DNA of 64,000 nucleotides from Pedobacter sp. AK013 (lineage in GTDB: Bacteria > Bacteroidota > Bacteroidia > Sphingobacteriales > Sphingobacteriaceae): NCBI RefSeq assembly GCF_014205835.1, contig NZ_JACHCQ010000015.1, positions 1 through 64,000 of the forward strand, given 5' to 3'. The notes under the pieces are model-generated. The model did not search any database. It was not told where the DNA came from and was given only the letters and a program-made list of their open reading frames with translations. Position numbers and translations under genes: made by a program. Positions 25,480 through 35,118 of the stretch are shown here, in pieces; within the stretch, counting starts at the first letter, position 1, and every line of letters begins with the position of its first letter.

Positions 25480-27669
25480 ATGGACGTGAAAAAGTCGTTA
25501 TTTGATAACCTACAAAATTTCTTCGGGTTTGATAATTTCAAGGGTGATCAGGAGTCGATCATTACCAATATTTTAGAGGGCAATAACACATTTGTTATTA
25601 TGCCTACAGGCGGAGGGAAGTCTATTTGCTATCAGTTACCTGCTTTAATGAGCGAAGGAACGGCAATTGTAATCTCTCCTCTAATCGCATTGATGAAAAA
25701 CCAGGTAGACCAATTAAGGGCTTTTGGTGGAAATGACAGTATTGCTCACTTTCTTAATTCATCCTTAAACAAATCTGAAATTACTCAAGTTAAATCTGAC
25801 CTCTTAAGCGGGCAGACTAAATTATTATATGTTGCGCCCGAATCTCTGGCGAAGCAGGATAATATTGAATTTTTAAATCTGATCAAGATTTCTTTCGTTG
25901 CCGTTGATGAAGCGCATTGTATCTCTGAATGGGGGCACGATTTCAGACCAGAATACCGTAAGATTAAACAGGTTATTGCAGGACTGGGGAATAACATTCC
26001 AATTATTGCACTAACCGCAACTGCTACACCAAAAGTGCAGCAGGATATTATGAAGAATCTGGGTATGACGGAGGCAACATTATTCAAATCATCATTTAAT
26101 AGGCCGAACTTATTTTACGAGATCCGCCCTAAAAGAGACATTACCAAAGAGATTATTAAATACATCAAGTCTAATCCAGGTAAATCAGGCATTATCTACT
26201 GCCTCAGCCGTAAAAAAGTAGAAGAAGTTGCCGAAGCTCTGAACCTCAACGGAATCAGCGCTTTGCCTTATCATGCTGGTTTAGATCCAAAAGTGCGGGC
26301 CGAAACGCAGGATAAATTTTTGATGGAAGATGCTGAGGTGATCGTTGCAACCATCGCCTTTGGTATGGGGATCGACAAACCCGATGTCCGCTTTGTAATT
26401 CACCACGACGTGCCTAAAAGTATGGAGGGTTACTACCAAGAAACGGGTAGAGCCGGACGTGATGGTGGCGAAGGTGTATGCATTGCTTTCTACTCTCAAA
26501 AAGATGTAGATAAGCTGGCCAAGTTTATGAAAGATAAACCGGTTTCTGAAAGAGAAATTGGTACACAGATATTAAAGGAGGTGATTGATTATGCCGAATC
26601 TGGCGTTTGCCGCCGTAAGCAGATTCTTCACTATTTTGGCGAGAACTTTAACGAAACAGGCTGTAACTGCATGTGCGATAACTGCAAAAAACCTAAAAAA
26701 CAGTTTGATGCCGAAAGTCAGTTGTCTACCTTATTAAAGTTTATTGAAAAATCTGGAGAGAAATTCGACGATGCGCATTTACTAAACGTTTTCTTAGGCT
26801 TAGAAACAGCGCAAACCATTGCCTACGAACATAGTAAGGTTCCAGAATTTGGAATTGGTAAAGAAGAAGGTGAATTGGTGTGGAAATCGATTATCCGCCA
26901 GGCTGTTTTAAACAATTACCTTTTTAAGGATATCGATAATTATGGTTTATTAAAGCTAACTAAGCAAGGAAGAGATTTTATTGTTAATCCTTATAGTCTT
27001 AAATTTATACTAAATGAACCCATAGAGAACGGTGCTGACGACGATGATGATGACGTAAAACAAGGTACAGGTGCTTTAGATACTCATCTTTTATCATTGC
27101 TTAAAGAACTACGTAAAAAAATTGCAAAACAGAAAAGCGTTCCGCCATTCGTGGTTTTCCAAGATCCATCCTTAGAGGAAATGTGTACCCATTATCCGAT
27201 CACAGTGGAAGAGCTTCGCCAAATTTCTGGTGTAGGCTCGGGTAAAGCAATGAAATTCGGGACACCTTTTATCGAATTGATCAAAAAGTATGTCGAGGAT
27301 AACGATATCGAACGTCCAATTGATCTGATTATTAAAACGCAGGCCAATAAGTCACAGATGAAAGTTTCGATCATTCAAAATATCGATAGACAAATTGGTT
27401 TGGAAGATATTGCCGATTCGAAAGGCATTACTTATGAAGAAATTCTGAAAGAGGTAGAATCAATTGTAAATTCTGGTACTAAACTTAACCTGAACTATTT
27501 CATTGATGAAGTGATTGATGATGATAGACAGGATGAGGTTTTTGATTATTTCAGAGCAGCCGAAAGCGATTCTATAGATGAAGCGCTTAATGAACTTGGC
27601 GAAACCGATTATACCCGTGAGGAAATTCAATTGATGCGGATTAAATTCATGTCAGAACTAGGAAACTAA
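25480..27669 (+). CDS. recQ: ATP-dependent DNA helicase RecQ
   Basis: This 3'-5' helicase acts in recombination and repair. Walker A MPTGGGKS is near residue 42. DEAHCISEWGHDFRPEY is the DEAH box with the aromatic-rich loop, and QETGRAGRDG is motif VI. The zinc-binding CRRKQILHYFGE...CNCMCDNC is followed by an RQC domain and an HRDC-type domain near residue 540 (FVVFQDPSLEEM). A further 100-residue C-terminal tail is common in Bacteroidota RecQ. I chose the ATG at 25480. An upstream TTG (25441) would add 13 unconvincing residues. Confidence 0.96.
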   Translation: MDVKKSLFDNLQNFFGFDNFKGDQESIITNILEGNNTFVIMPTGGGKSICYQLPALMSEGTAIVISPLIALMKNQVDQLRAFGGNDSIAHFLNSSLNKSEITQVKSDLLSGQTKLLYVAPESLAKQDNIEFLNLIKISFVAVDEAHCISEWGHDFRPEYRKIKQVIAGLGNNIPIIALTATATPKVQQDIMKNLGMTEATLFKSSFNRPNLFYEIRPKRDITKEIIKYIKSNPGKSGIIYCLSRKKVEEVAEALNLNGISALPYHAGLDPKVRAETQDKFLMEDAEVIVATIAFGMGIDKPDVRFVIHHDVPKSMEGYYQETGRAGRDGGEGVCIAFYSQKDVDKLAKFMKDKPVSEREIGTQILKEVIDYAESGVCRRKQILHYFGENFNETGCNCMCDNCKKPKKQFDAESQLSTLLKFIEKSGEKFDDAHLLNVFLGLETAQTIAYEHSKVPEFGIGKEEGELVWKSIIRQAVLNNYLFKDIDNYGLLKLTKQGRDFIVNPYSLKFILNEPIENGADDDDDDVKQGTGALDTHLLSLLKELRKKIAKQKSVPPFVVFQDPSLEEMCTHYPITVEELRQISGVGSGKAMKFGTPFIELIKKYVEDNDIERPIDLIIKTQANKSQMKVSIIQNIDRQIGLEDIADSKGITYEEILKEVESIVNSGTKLNLNYFIDEVIDDDRQDEVFDYFRAAESDSIDEALNELGETDYTREEIQLMRIKFMSELGN

Positions 27670-27710
27670 AAACCAGATTGGAGATAGGAGACATTAAATT
27701 TGAGGAAACT

Positions 27711-27745
27711 CATATCCAATATCTTATATCTCAAATCTCACATCT
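27711..27745. repeat. Five degenerate tandem heptads before kdsA
   Basis: Consecutive 7-bp units CATATCC, AATATCT, TATATCT, CAAATCT and CACATCT run from 27711 to 27745, ending five bases before the kdsA start. On the minus strand they read as variants of AGATNTG. The array occupies the whole kdsA leader. Confidence 0.7.
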
Positions 27746-27750
27746 CAAAA

Positions 27751-28563
27751 ATGATAAACTACTTAGATAAATTAAAAAATACAGATTCAGGAAATTTCTT
27801 TTTAATGGCTGGTCCATGTGCTATTGAAGGCGAGGATATTGCCATGAGAATTGCCGAAAAGATTATTACGATTACCGATAAACTGCAGATTCCATATATA
27901 TTTAAAGGTTCGTACCGTAAAGCTAATAGAAGCAAAGGAAGTTCTTTTACAGGCATTGGCGATGAAAAAGCTTTACGCATTTTAGAAAGGATTGGTAGAG
28001 AATTCGGTGTACCAACTGTTACGGATATACATGAAAGTGCTGAGGCTGCAATGGCTGCTGCATACGTAGATGTGCTGCAAATTCCTGCATTTTTATGCCG
28101 CCAAACCGATTTGTTAATTGCTGCTGCAGAAACCGGAAAAGTAGTTAACGTTAAAAAAGGGCAATTCCTTTCTGCAGGTTCAATGAAATTTGCTGTAGAA
28201 AAAGTAAAAGAAGCGGGTAACAATAAAGTAATCTTAACAGATAGAGGCAATACATTCGGTTACCAGGATTTGATTGTTGATTATCGTGGATTACCTGAGA
28301 TGCAGAGTTTTGGGGTTCCTGTAGTGATGGATTGTACACATTCGTTGCAACAACCCAATCAAAGTAGTGGTGTAACAGGCGGTAAACCAGAGCTGATTTC
28401 AACCATTGCCAAAGCGGCAATTGCGGTAGGTGCAGATGGTTTATTTATCGAAACGCATCCCGATCCTGCAAATGCAAAATCGGATGGTGCCAATATGCTA
28501 CATTTAGACTTGTTAGAAGAAACCTTAACAAAACTGATCCGGATAAGACAGGCGATATTATAA
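27751..28563 (+). CDS. kdsA: 3-deoxy-8-phosphooctulonate synthase
   Basis: This enzyme condenses phosphoenolpyruvate and arabinose-5-phosphate to Kdo-8-phosphate for lipid A-core synthesis. Motifs are MAGPCAIEGEDIAMRIAE (near residue 18), FKGSYRKANRSKGSSFTG (near 50), TDIHES and CRQTDLL, and GLFIETHPDP at the C-terminus. The length is 270 residues from the ATG at 27751. A TTG start at 27700 would add 17 residues encoded by a heptad repeat and is unlikely. Confidence 0.96.
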   Translation: MINYLDKLKNTDSGNFFLMAGPCAIEGEDIAMRIAEKIITITDKLQIPYIFKGSYRKANRSKGSSFTGIGDEKALRILERIGREFGVPTVTDIHESAEAAMAAAYVDVLQIPAFLCRQTDLLIAAAETGKVVNVKKGQFLSAGSMKFAVEKVKEAGNNKVILTDRGNTFGYQDLIVDYRGLPEMQSFGVPVVMDCTHSLQQPNQSSGVTGGKPELISTIAKAAIAVGADGLFIETHPDPANAKSDGANMLHLDLLEETLTKLIRIRQAIL

Positions 28564-28778
28564 TACACAAGATCGAAACAATACCTGAAGTAATTGGGTT
28601 GTATGTTTGTTAATGTTAGCGCCCAGGTGTAACTTTTCCTTTACTACCAATTTTGAGGGGGTTAGCCTTACTTTTTTATATTAAATTTAGAGATAGAAAT
28701 ATGTTTGAAGCGTAGTTTTATCAAAGAATTTGTAAAAACGATAGCTCTGGGCATACATCGGTATTTAAATATCCAATT

Positions 28779-29402
28779 ATGAAATCTTCCGATCAGAAAC
28801 CGAACCAAGGCGATAGCAGGCGAGATTTCCTCAAAAAAAGCTCAGTAATTACTGCCATTGCATTAACACCTGGCGTTGCAGTTAAAGCAGCTGAAAGCAA
28901 TGCGGACGAACGTTTTGCCGAACTTTTTGAGAAAATCCCCTTAAAGCTTACGGTAAATAACAAAGCTTATCAAACAACAGTAGAGCCACGAGTAACACTT
29001 TTGGATTATCTGCGTGAAGAATTACACTTAACAGGTACTAAAAAAGGATGTGACCATGGCCAATGTGGCGCCTGTACCGTTCATGTTGATGGGCAAAGAA
29101 TAAATTCTTGCCTCAGTTTGGCGGTAATGAATGAAGGAAAGAAAATCACTACGATTGAAGGTTTGGCGGATGGTAATACTTTACATCCCATGCAGGCTTC
29201 ATTCGTTAAGCACGATGGTTTTCAGTGCGGTTATTGTACGCCCGGTCAGATCATGTCGGCCGTAGCCTGTGTACGGGAAGGACATGCTAATTCGAGGGAT
29301 GAGATAAGCGAATACATGAGTGGAAATATCTGTAGATGTGGCGCTTATCCAAATATAGTTGATGCAATTATTGAAGTGAAGGAAGGAGGTCAAACCATAT
29401 GA
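28779..29402 (+). CDS. Aldehyde/xanthine oxidoreductase [2Fe-2S] subunit with Tat signal (PaoA-like)
   Basis: This is the small subunit of a three-part molybdenum hydroxylase. The N-terminus has a twin-arginine signal, SRRDFLKKSSVITAIALTPG, so the complex is exported to the periplasm. A plant-type [2Fe-2S] domain follows (GCDHGQCGACTV near residue 88). The helical [2Fe-2S] domain comes next (CGYCTPGQIM and GNICRCGAYPNI). The length of 207 residues is close to E. coli PaoA. The stop overlaps the next gene start by 4 bp (ATGA). No cofactor-synthesis or chaperone genes lie nearby. Confidence 0.92.
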   Translation: MKSSDQKPNQGDSRRDFLKKSSVITAIALTPGVAVKAAESNADERFAELFEKIPLKLTVNNKAYQTTVEPRVTLLDYLREELHLTGTKKGCDHGQCGACTVHVDGQRINSCLSLAVMNEGKKITTIEGLADGNTLHPMQASFVKHDGFQCGYCTPGQIMSAVACVREGHANSRDEISEYMSGNICRCGAYPNIVDAIIEVKEGGQTI

Positions 29403-30382
29403 TTAACTTTCAATACCTCAGAACAACCACAGCCAAATCAGCAATTGCTTTATTGGTAAAAGATAAAAATGCAAAATTCCTTGCAGGCGGTACAAACTTA
29501 ATTGATCTGATGAAAAGAGGGGTTACTGCACCTGAAAAACTCATCGATATCAACCACGTTCCGTTAAAACAGATCGAACAGATTGGAAATAAAATCCATA
29601 TTGGCGCTTTGGCTTCCAATTCTGCGGTTGCAGATCATCCGCTGATTAAAGAAAAACTACCACTCCTTTCATGGGCTTTACAGGCAGGAGCATCTGCGCA
29701 GCTAAGAAATGTAGCTACCGTTGGCGGTAACATGATGCAGCGTACACGTTGTGGGTATTTCTACGATATCGAAATGCCGTGTAATAAACGTCAACCTGGA
29801 ACGGGATGTGGGGCCATTGAAGGTTTTAACCGGATGCATGCTATTTTCGGAACTTCAGAGCAATGTATTGCCGTTCACCCCAGCGATATGTGTGTAGCTT
29901 TAGTTGCTTTAGATGCTGAAGTTGTATTAGCCAACGCCAAAGGAGAACGCAAAATATCATTTAAAGACTTTCATCGCTTAGCAGGAGATACACCGCAGTT
30001 AGACAATAACTTAAAGGTTGATGAAATGATTATTCGTTTAGAAATCCCTGTAAATAATCTGGCTAAAAATTACCATTATCTTAAAGTTAGAGATAGGGCT
30101 TCTTATGCTTTCGCGCTCGTATCGGTAGCAGCTGCGCTTGAGATCAGCAATAATAAAATTATTGATGTTAGATTAGCGATGGGTGGAGTAGCACATAAAC
30201 CTTGGCGTTTAACTGCATCTGAGAATTTTCTAAAAGGAAAAGAAGCTATCTTATCGAATTTTGAGCAGGCCGCGCAATTGGCCATGCAGGATGCAAAAGG
30301 ATTTGGAGGAAATGACTTCAAACTAAAACTGGCACCCAATACGATTATTGAAGCATTAAATCTTGCAAAATCAAAAGCCTAG
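29399..30382 (+). CDS. Aldehyde/xanthine oxidoreductase FAD subunit (PaoB-like)
   Basis: This FAD-binding subunit (CO-dehydrogenase flavoprotein fold) carries KFLAGGTNLIDLMKRG near residue 28 and NVATVGGNMMQRTRC near residue 102. The insertion with Cys residues spaced as RCGYF...PCNKRQPGTGCGAI...EQCIAVHPSDM (about residues 115-165) is the extra [4Fe-4S] site found in PaoB-type subunits and absent from standard xanthine dehydrogenase. The length is 327 residues. It is the middle gene of the operon, with 2 bp to the next start. Confidence 0.92.
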   Translation: MINFQYLRTTTAKSAIALLVKDKNAKFLAGGTNLIDLMKRGVTAPEKLIDINHVPLKQIEQIGNKIHIGALASNSAVADHPLIKEKLPLLSWALQAGASAQLRNVATVGGNMMQRTRCGYFYDIEMPCNKRQPGTGCGAIEGFNRMHAIFGTSEQCIAVHPSDMCVALVALDAEVVLANAKGERKISFKDFHRLAGDTPQLDNNLKVDEMIIRLEIPVNNLAKNYHYLKVRDRASYAFALVSVAAALEISNNKIIDVRLAMGGVAHKPWRLTASENFLKGKEAILSNFEQAAQLAMQDAKGFGGNDFKLKLAPNTIIEALNLAKSKA

Positions 30383-30384
30383 TT

Positions 30385-32508
30385 ATGGAAAAGCGCATGT
30401 TAAAAGACGATAATGATCGTGTAGATGGAATTTTGAAGGTTACCGGACAGGCTAAATATTTCGCTGAATATGAATTACCTGGTTTAACTTATGGTGTTTT
30501 GGTAACCAGTACTATTACCAAAGGTAGAATTACCGCACTAAATACCAAAGATGCAGAAAAAGCTCCAGGGGTAATTGCTGTGATTTCGCACCTGAATAAG
30601 CCATCTGCCACTGCTTACGAGCAGGAAGGTGGCCCACAGATGAAGATTTTTTACACCGACAGGATTTTTTATAACGGACAACCAATAGCAATTGTGGTGG
30701 CTAATACTTTTGAAAGAGCAACTTATGCCGCCTCATTGGTTAAAGCCACATACGCTAAAGAAGAATTTAATACCGATTTTGAAAAAGCGTTAAAAGACCC
30801 TAAGGCTAAAAAGCTCCAGGGGCAGGCTGATTATAAACGTGGTGAGGAAAATGCTTATAAAAACGCGGAAGTAAAGCTCGAAGAAAGATACTTTCTACCG
30901 ATTGAAACACATAACCCCATGGAACTTCATGGGATTATTGCCGATTGGCGGCCAAATAACCAGCTTACCGTTTACGCCAAAACACAAGGGGTAAAAGCTA
31001 CCCAAGGTACTATTGCAAATGTTTTTAAAATTCCGATGGAAAATATCCAAGTGAATTCGGAGTTTGTGGGGGGTGGCTTTGGCATGGCATTACGAACGTG
31101 GCCGCTTGAAATTGCAACGGTAATGGCTTCTAAACACATTGGTAAACCTGTAAAAGTGGTTATTACCAGGATGAAGATGTTTACCATGGTAGGCAATCGC
31201 CCGGCAGCGATACAAACTATTGGTTTGGGCGCAAATAAAGATGGTAAATTAACAGGCATTACGCATAGGGCTTATGGCGAAACTTCAACTTACGAGAACT
31301 TTACGGAAGGCGTGGTTAACATGGCGAAATTTATGTACCAATGCGATAACGTAAATACCTCTTATGCCATTGTACCTGTTGATCTTGGTGTACCGATATG
31401 GATGCGCGGACCAGGTGAAGCAACCGGAGCTTTTGCGCTCGAAAGTGCAATAGACGAGATGGCGCATGCTTTGGGTATGGATCCATTGGATTTTAGAATT
31501 AAAAATGATCCTGAAACCGATCAGCAGAAAAATAAACCATTTTCGAGCAAGAATATTAAAGAAGCCTATAAAATCGGGGCGGAGAAAATAGGATGGAACA
31601 ACAGGAAAAATGAACCGGGTAGTTTGGTAGAAGGACCATGGCAAACAGGTTACGGAGTGAGTGTTGGTGTGTTTAACGCCAATAGAGGTAAGGCCAGCGT
31701 GAAAGGCACTTTAAAAGCTGATGGATCGCTTCTTTTACAAAGTGCAACCAGTGATATTGGCCCCGGAACAGGAACTGGTATGACTTTAATTGCCAATAGA
31801 TTAATGAAGATTCCAGTAAATAAAATTACTTTCGAATTGGGCGATTCTTCCTTACCACCAGCACCAAGTCAGGGTGGCTCAGCTACATTATCTACTGTAG
31901 GCTCGGCCGTAAACGATGTTTGTGTAGCGTTAAAATCTGCAATTGCAGAGCTGGCAGCAAATTCAAATATGGATGCTACGGCTAATTTTGTTGATGTTTT
32001 AAAAAAGAACAATCTTCCACAAATAGAAATAACCAAAGAGAGCCAGGGCGGGAAAGAAAAAGATAATTACTCCATGTACTCTTTCTCCATCCATTTTGTG
32101 CAGGTAAAGGTTCATTCGCTAACGGGTGTAGTAAAAGTGAGTAAAATTGTTTCTGTGGGAGATTCAGGTACTATTGTTAGTCCGAAAACAGCCCGAAGCC
32201 AGATGCTTGGAGGTGCAGTTGGTGGAATAGGAATGGCCTTAACAGAAGAATCAATAATCGATCACCGCTATGGACGATACATTAATAACAACTTTGCCGA
32301 CTACCACGTTCCCGTAAATGCGGATGTACCAGAGATCGATGTTAATTTCATTAATAAACCCGATCCCTACATTAATCCGATGGGAGCAAAAGGCATGGGC
32401 GAAATTGCCTTAATCGGTTTTTCTGCGGCAGTAGCCAATGCCGTTTTTAATGCTACTGGAAAAAGAATCAGGACATTACCGATTACACCAGATAAAATAT
32501 TGGCGTAA
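30385..32508 (+). CDS. Aldehyde/xanthine oxidoreductase molybdopterin subunit (PaoC-like)
   Basis: This is the catalytic subunit of 707 residues, binding molybdenum cofactor. Recognisable parts are the N-terminal RVDGILKVTGQAKYFAEY, the cofactor-binding SEFVGGGFGMALRTWPLE (near residue 225), MRGPGEATGAFALES (near 340) and QGGSATLSTVGSAV. Near the C-terminus GAKGMGEIALIG carries the catalytic Glu. It has no signal peptide of its own and would be exported with the Tat-tagged small subunit. The PaoABC comparison suggests periplasmic aldehyde oxidation, but the substrate is not proven. Confidence 0.92.
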   Translation: MEKRMLKDDNDRVDGILKVTGQAKYFAEYELPGLTYGVLVTSTITKGRITALNTKDAEKAPGVIAVISHLNKPSATAYEQEGGPQMKIFYTDRIFYNGQPIAIVVANTFERATYAASLVKATYAKEEFNTDFEKALKDPKAKKLQGQADYKRGEENAYKNAEVKLEERYFLPIETHNPMELHGIIADWRPNNQLTVYAKTQGVKATQGTIANVFKIPMENIQVNSEFVGGGFGMALRTWPLEIATVMASKHIGKPVKVVITRMKMFTMVGNRPAAIQTIGLGANKDGKLTGITHRAYGETSTYENFTEGVVNMAKFMYQCDNVNTSYAIVPVDLGVPIWMRGPGEATGAFALESAIDEMAHALGMDPLDFRIKNDPETDQQKNKPFSSKNIKEAYKIGAEKIGWNNRKNEPGSLVEGPWQTGYGVSVGVFNANRGKASVKGTLKADGSLLLQSATSDIGPGTGTGMTLIANRLMKIPVNKITFELGDSSLPPAPSQGGSATLSTVGSAVNDVCVALKSAIAELAANSNMDATANFVDVLKKNNLPQIEITKESQGGKEKDNYSMYSFSIHFVQVKVHSLTGVVKVSKIVSVGDSGTIVSPKTARSQMLGGAVGGIGMALTEESIIDHRYGRYINNNFADYHVPVNADVPEIDVNFINKPDPYINPMGAKGMGEIALIGFSAAVANAVFNATGKRIRTLPITPDKILA

Positions 32509-32591
32509 TCATTCATTGAATACCTGAGAAGAGGTTGTAATATGGGTTGCTTTTAGCCAATTGAAACGCCGTTAAAACATTTAAAAGAGGT

Positions 32592-32632
32592 TCTTCGACA
32601 AGCTCTCCGTAGGAGTCCTTTGGACAGAATGA
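32592..32632. repeat. Dispersed intergenic element, TTCGACAAGCTC type
   Basis: The words TTCTTCGACAAGCTC, CTCCGTAGGAG and GGACAGAATGAC resemble the element at 16124-16167. It lies between the convergent molybdenum-enzyme operon and the subtilase gene. Confidence 0.55.
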
Positions 32633-32673
32633 CAATTATAATAGTATAGCTTATTCTCCAAATACCCAAAACA

Positions 32674-32710
32674 AAAAATGCGTCCCAATTTTATAATAGG
32701 ACGCATTTTT
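32674..32710. terminator. Bidirectional terminator
   Basis: AAAAATGCGTCC (32674-32685) pairs perfectly over 12 bp with GGACGCATTTTT (32699-32710). It separates the convergent molybdenum hydroxylase operon and the S8 protease gene and can serve both. Confidence 0.93.
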
Positions 32711-32739
32711 ATTTGTTGCTCGGAACAACAAAACAATAA

Positions 32740-34353
32740 TTATTTAGCTACAGCTTTACCCGAGTAAGTTGCCGCTAATTTTAATGCATTATAAGCATTC
32801 ACAATACCACCACTTATACAAAGATCAGAGAAAGGAACAGAAATTTTTTCTGCGCCAGGTTCTTCACTTTTAGCGTATTCTACATTATGATTAACCTTCG
32901 TTACCGATTTAACAATAATTTCTTTCACCTGAGCAGCAGATAATTTTGGGTAATAAGAGCGGATTAATCCGGCTAAACCAGCTACAACAGGAGATGCCAT
33001 ACTGGTTCCATCTAAGTTTTTGTATTTAGAACCAGGCACTGTTGAATAAATTTTAACTCCTGGGGCAAAAACATCTACCTGCGTTTTGCCGTAATTAGAA
33101 AAACTGGCTTTAAGTGTTTCATCATCTTTAGAACCAGACGCACCAACGGTTATCCATGAGGCAATGGTTTTTTCATCTAAATCTTTATGATTAGGAAAAT
33201 TATTTTCCACATCAATATTTTTGTTTTCGTTACCTGCAGCCTGAACGATCAGGACATCTTTAGATGCTGCATATTTCATTGCTTCGTTAACAACGGATTT
33301 ATCCCAGCTATAAGCTTTACCAAAACTCATATTAATTACTTTGGCTCCATTATCAACCGCATAACGGATTCCGTTTGCCACATCTTTATCTCTTTCATCA
33401 CCATTTGGTGTACAACGAACACCCATAATAGCCACATTATCGGCCACACCTAAAATACCAAGTTTGTTGGTCCTATCCGCTGCAATAATACCTGCTACGT
33501 GCGTACCGTGCATAGCATCAGGACCTGCAACGTCATTATTACCATAAAATTTCTCGTTAACATTGTTCGGATCATCACCAACAATAGCGCGCGGATCATA
33601 ATCGAGATTTAAATTGTAATTAACCTGTCGGTTATAATAATCAAATCCTTCCGTAATCTGCTCTTCATAAAAATCTTTAAAGTTATTTTTTCCTAATTCC
33701 CCAATTACAACGCCTTGTACCCGGGCATCAACATCGGTAACTGGTTTAAAATTTTTAAAGTCTTCAATAGTTGGATTTTGTTTGCCAATTTTTTTTACCA
33801 CTGCATCTAATGCGGCTTTGAAACCCATTAAACCTGCAAGATTTTCTTTGGCTTCTGCCAGTTGTTTTTCTAAATCAGCTCTCTCTGCTTTAAATACGGC
33901 AAAGTCCTTTTTATCTTTTTCTGCAACATTTGCATCGGTAGTATTGGCAAAACGGTCTTGATCACGACGAACTAAGCGTGTTAACTCTAGCGTTTCAAAA
34001 TTGATAGATTCTTTTGGCCCACCAATAAAGTTCCAGCCATTGATATCGTCGATATAGCCGTTTTTATCATCATCTTTTCCATTTCCAGCTATTTCTTTGG
34101 TATTTACCCACATTATCCGTTTTAAATCTTCATGAGTGGCTTCTACGCCGCCGTCATTAACGGCAACGATAACCTTAACAGATTTTTTTCCCTTTAAAAG
34201 CTCTTTGTATGCTTTTTCGGTACTGATGCCGAATGTACTATCGGTTTTAAGATCAAGGTTTTGCCAATTCATTTTTTGTGCATTGGCTAAAGTTGGTACT
34301 GCACTAATGAGCGCAACACTTAAAAGCGCACTAAAAATTCTACTCCTATTCAT
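32740..34353 (-). CDS. Secreted subtilisin-like serine protease (S8)
   Basis: This 537-residue exported protease has a signal peptide ending near residue 25 (TLANAQ). The catalytic triad regions are VAVNDGGVEATHEDL (Asp, near residue 66), HGTHVAGIIA (His, near 285) and DGTSMASPVVAGLAG (Ser, near 455). About 150 residues of charged helical sequence are inserted between the Asp and His motifs, as in several Bacteroidota S8A enzymes. There is no C-terminal sorting domain. It stands alone between two terminators. Confidence 0.92.
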   Translation of the reverse strand: MNRSRIFSALLSVALISAVPTLANAQKMNWQNLDLKTDSTFGISTEKAYKELLKGKKSVKVIVAVNDGGVEATHEDLKRIMWVNTKEIAGNGKDDDKNGYIDDINGWNFIGGPKESINFETLELTRLVRRDQDRFANTTDANVAEKDKKDFAVFKAERADLEKQLAEAKENLAGLMGFKAALDAVVKKIGKQNPTIEDFKNFKPVTDVDARVQGVVIGELGKNNFKDFYEEQITEGFDYYNRQVNYNLNLDYDPRAIVGDDPNNVNEKFYGNNDVAGPDAMHGTHVAGIIAADRTNKLGILGVADNVAIMGVRCTPNGDERDKDVANGIRYAVDNGAKVINMSFGKAYSWDKSVVNEAMKYAASKDVLIVQAAGNENKNIDVENNFPNHKDLDEKTIASWITVGASGSKDDETLKASFSNYGKTQVDVFAPGVKIYSTVPGSKYKNLDGTSMASPVVAGLAGLIRSYYPKLSAAQVKEIIVKSVTKVNHNVEYAKSEEPGAEKISVPFSDLCISGGIVNAYNALKLAATYSGKAVAK

Positions 34354-34465
34354 TGATGTATTTTTGTATTTAACGGCGAAAATTAATTTTAATTTCTTTA
34401 ATAAGAAGAAATTGTATCAAAAATAATGTTTTTCACACATTTTGATCGCTAAGCAAAACTTGCCA

Positions 34466-35062
34466 TTATTTCACATCAACAACAATCTTTTTGGCTGTTT
34501 CATTGTGCAATTCGATTACCTTCAAAGTATTACTTGCCCAGGTCTTTATGGCCTGATCACGATTTTGTATACCGATTTTAAACAATGCAATTGTTTTTTC
34601 ATGATCGGTAACCATCATATCCATATAATGTTTATCAAATGCTGCGCCTGTCATTTTTTTCATCCCATCCAAATGGATCTGCTCATCAGCAGGCAAGACA
34701 TCTGGAGTAATCACTTTCTTTTTTATAGCCAACGCTTTTAACTCTGTATTGGCTTTGGTATGGTCAGCAAGCATTTTAGCTGCGAAATCTTTCACTTCGG
34801 CGCTTTTTGCATTTTTAGCTGCAATCTTAGCAGCTTCAACTTCCATTATACCACCAACAGCTGCCTTTCTTAAAAAAGTTGCACCCGCCTCATCAATACC
34901 CGACTCGGTACTCTCGGAACCGACAATGTGGTTACCGTTTACCATGGTAGTATCGCCAGAAACGCTGTCTTTTGTAGTGGCCGATTTTTTATCAGCCGTT
35001 TGACAAGATTGAAAAGAAAGCGCTAAAGCAATAACGGGGAAGAATAAAAATATCTTTTTCAT
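34466..35062 (-). CDS. DUF4142 lipoprotein
   Basis: This 198-residue lipoprotein has a signal peptide with a lipobox near residue 20 (SFQSCQT), a Ser/Thr-rich linker and a helical DUF4142 domain with ferritin-like features (KMLADHTKANTEL near residue 95, HYMDMMVTDHEKTIALF near 145). His and Glu residues recur in helical positions, but metal binding is unproven. It lies upstream of nothing obvious; the neighbouring GNAT gene is 56 bp away on the same strand. Confidence 0.85.
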   Translation of the reverse strand: MKKIFLFFPVIALALSFQSCQTADKKSATTKDSVSGDTTMVNGNHIVGSESTESGIDEAGATFLRKAAVGGIMEVEAAKIAAKNAKSAEVKDFAAKMLADHTKANTELKALAIKKKVITPDVLPADEQIHLDGMKKMTGAAFDKHYMDMMVTDHEKTIALFKIGIQNRDQAIKTWASNTLKVIELHNETAKKIVVDVK

Positions 35063-35118
35063 GTTTTCTCTATGCTTTACATTAAAAACAAGAGTGCTGG
35101 AAAAAGTTTTTTTTTAAT

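Noticed and set aside
27711..27745. Possible CRISPR-like array
   Set aside because: The units are 7 bp without spacers, and no cas genes are present; it is a short tandem repeat.
28564..28778. Possible molybdenum-cofactor riboswitch ahead of the molybdenum hydroxylase operon
   Set aside because: I found no convincing paired architecture in the 215-bp leader, only AT-rich sequence.
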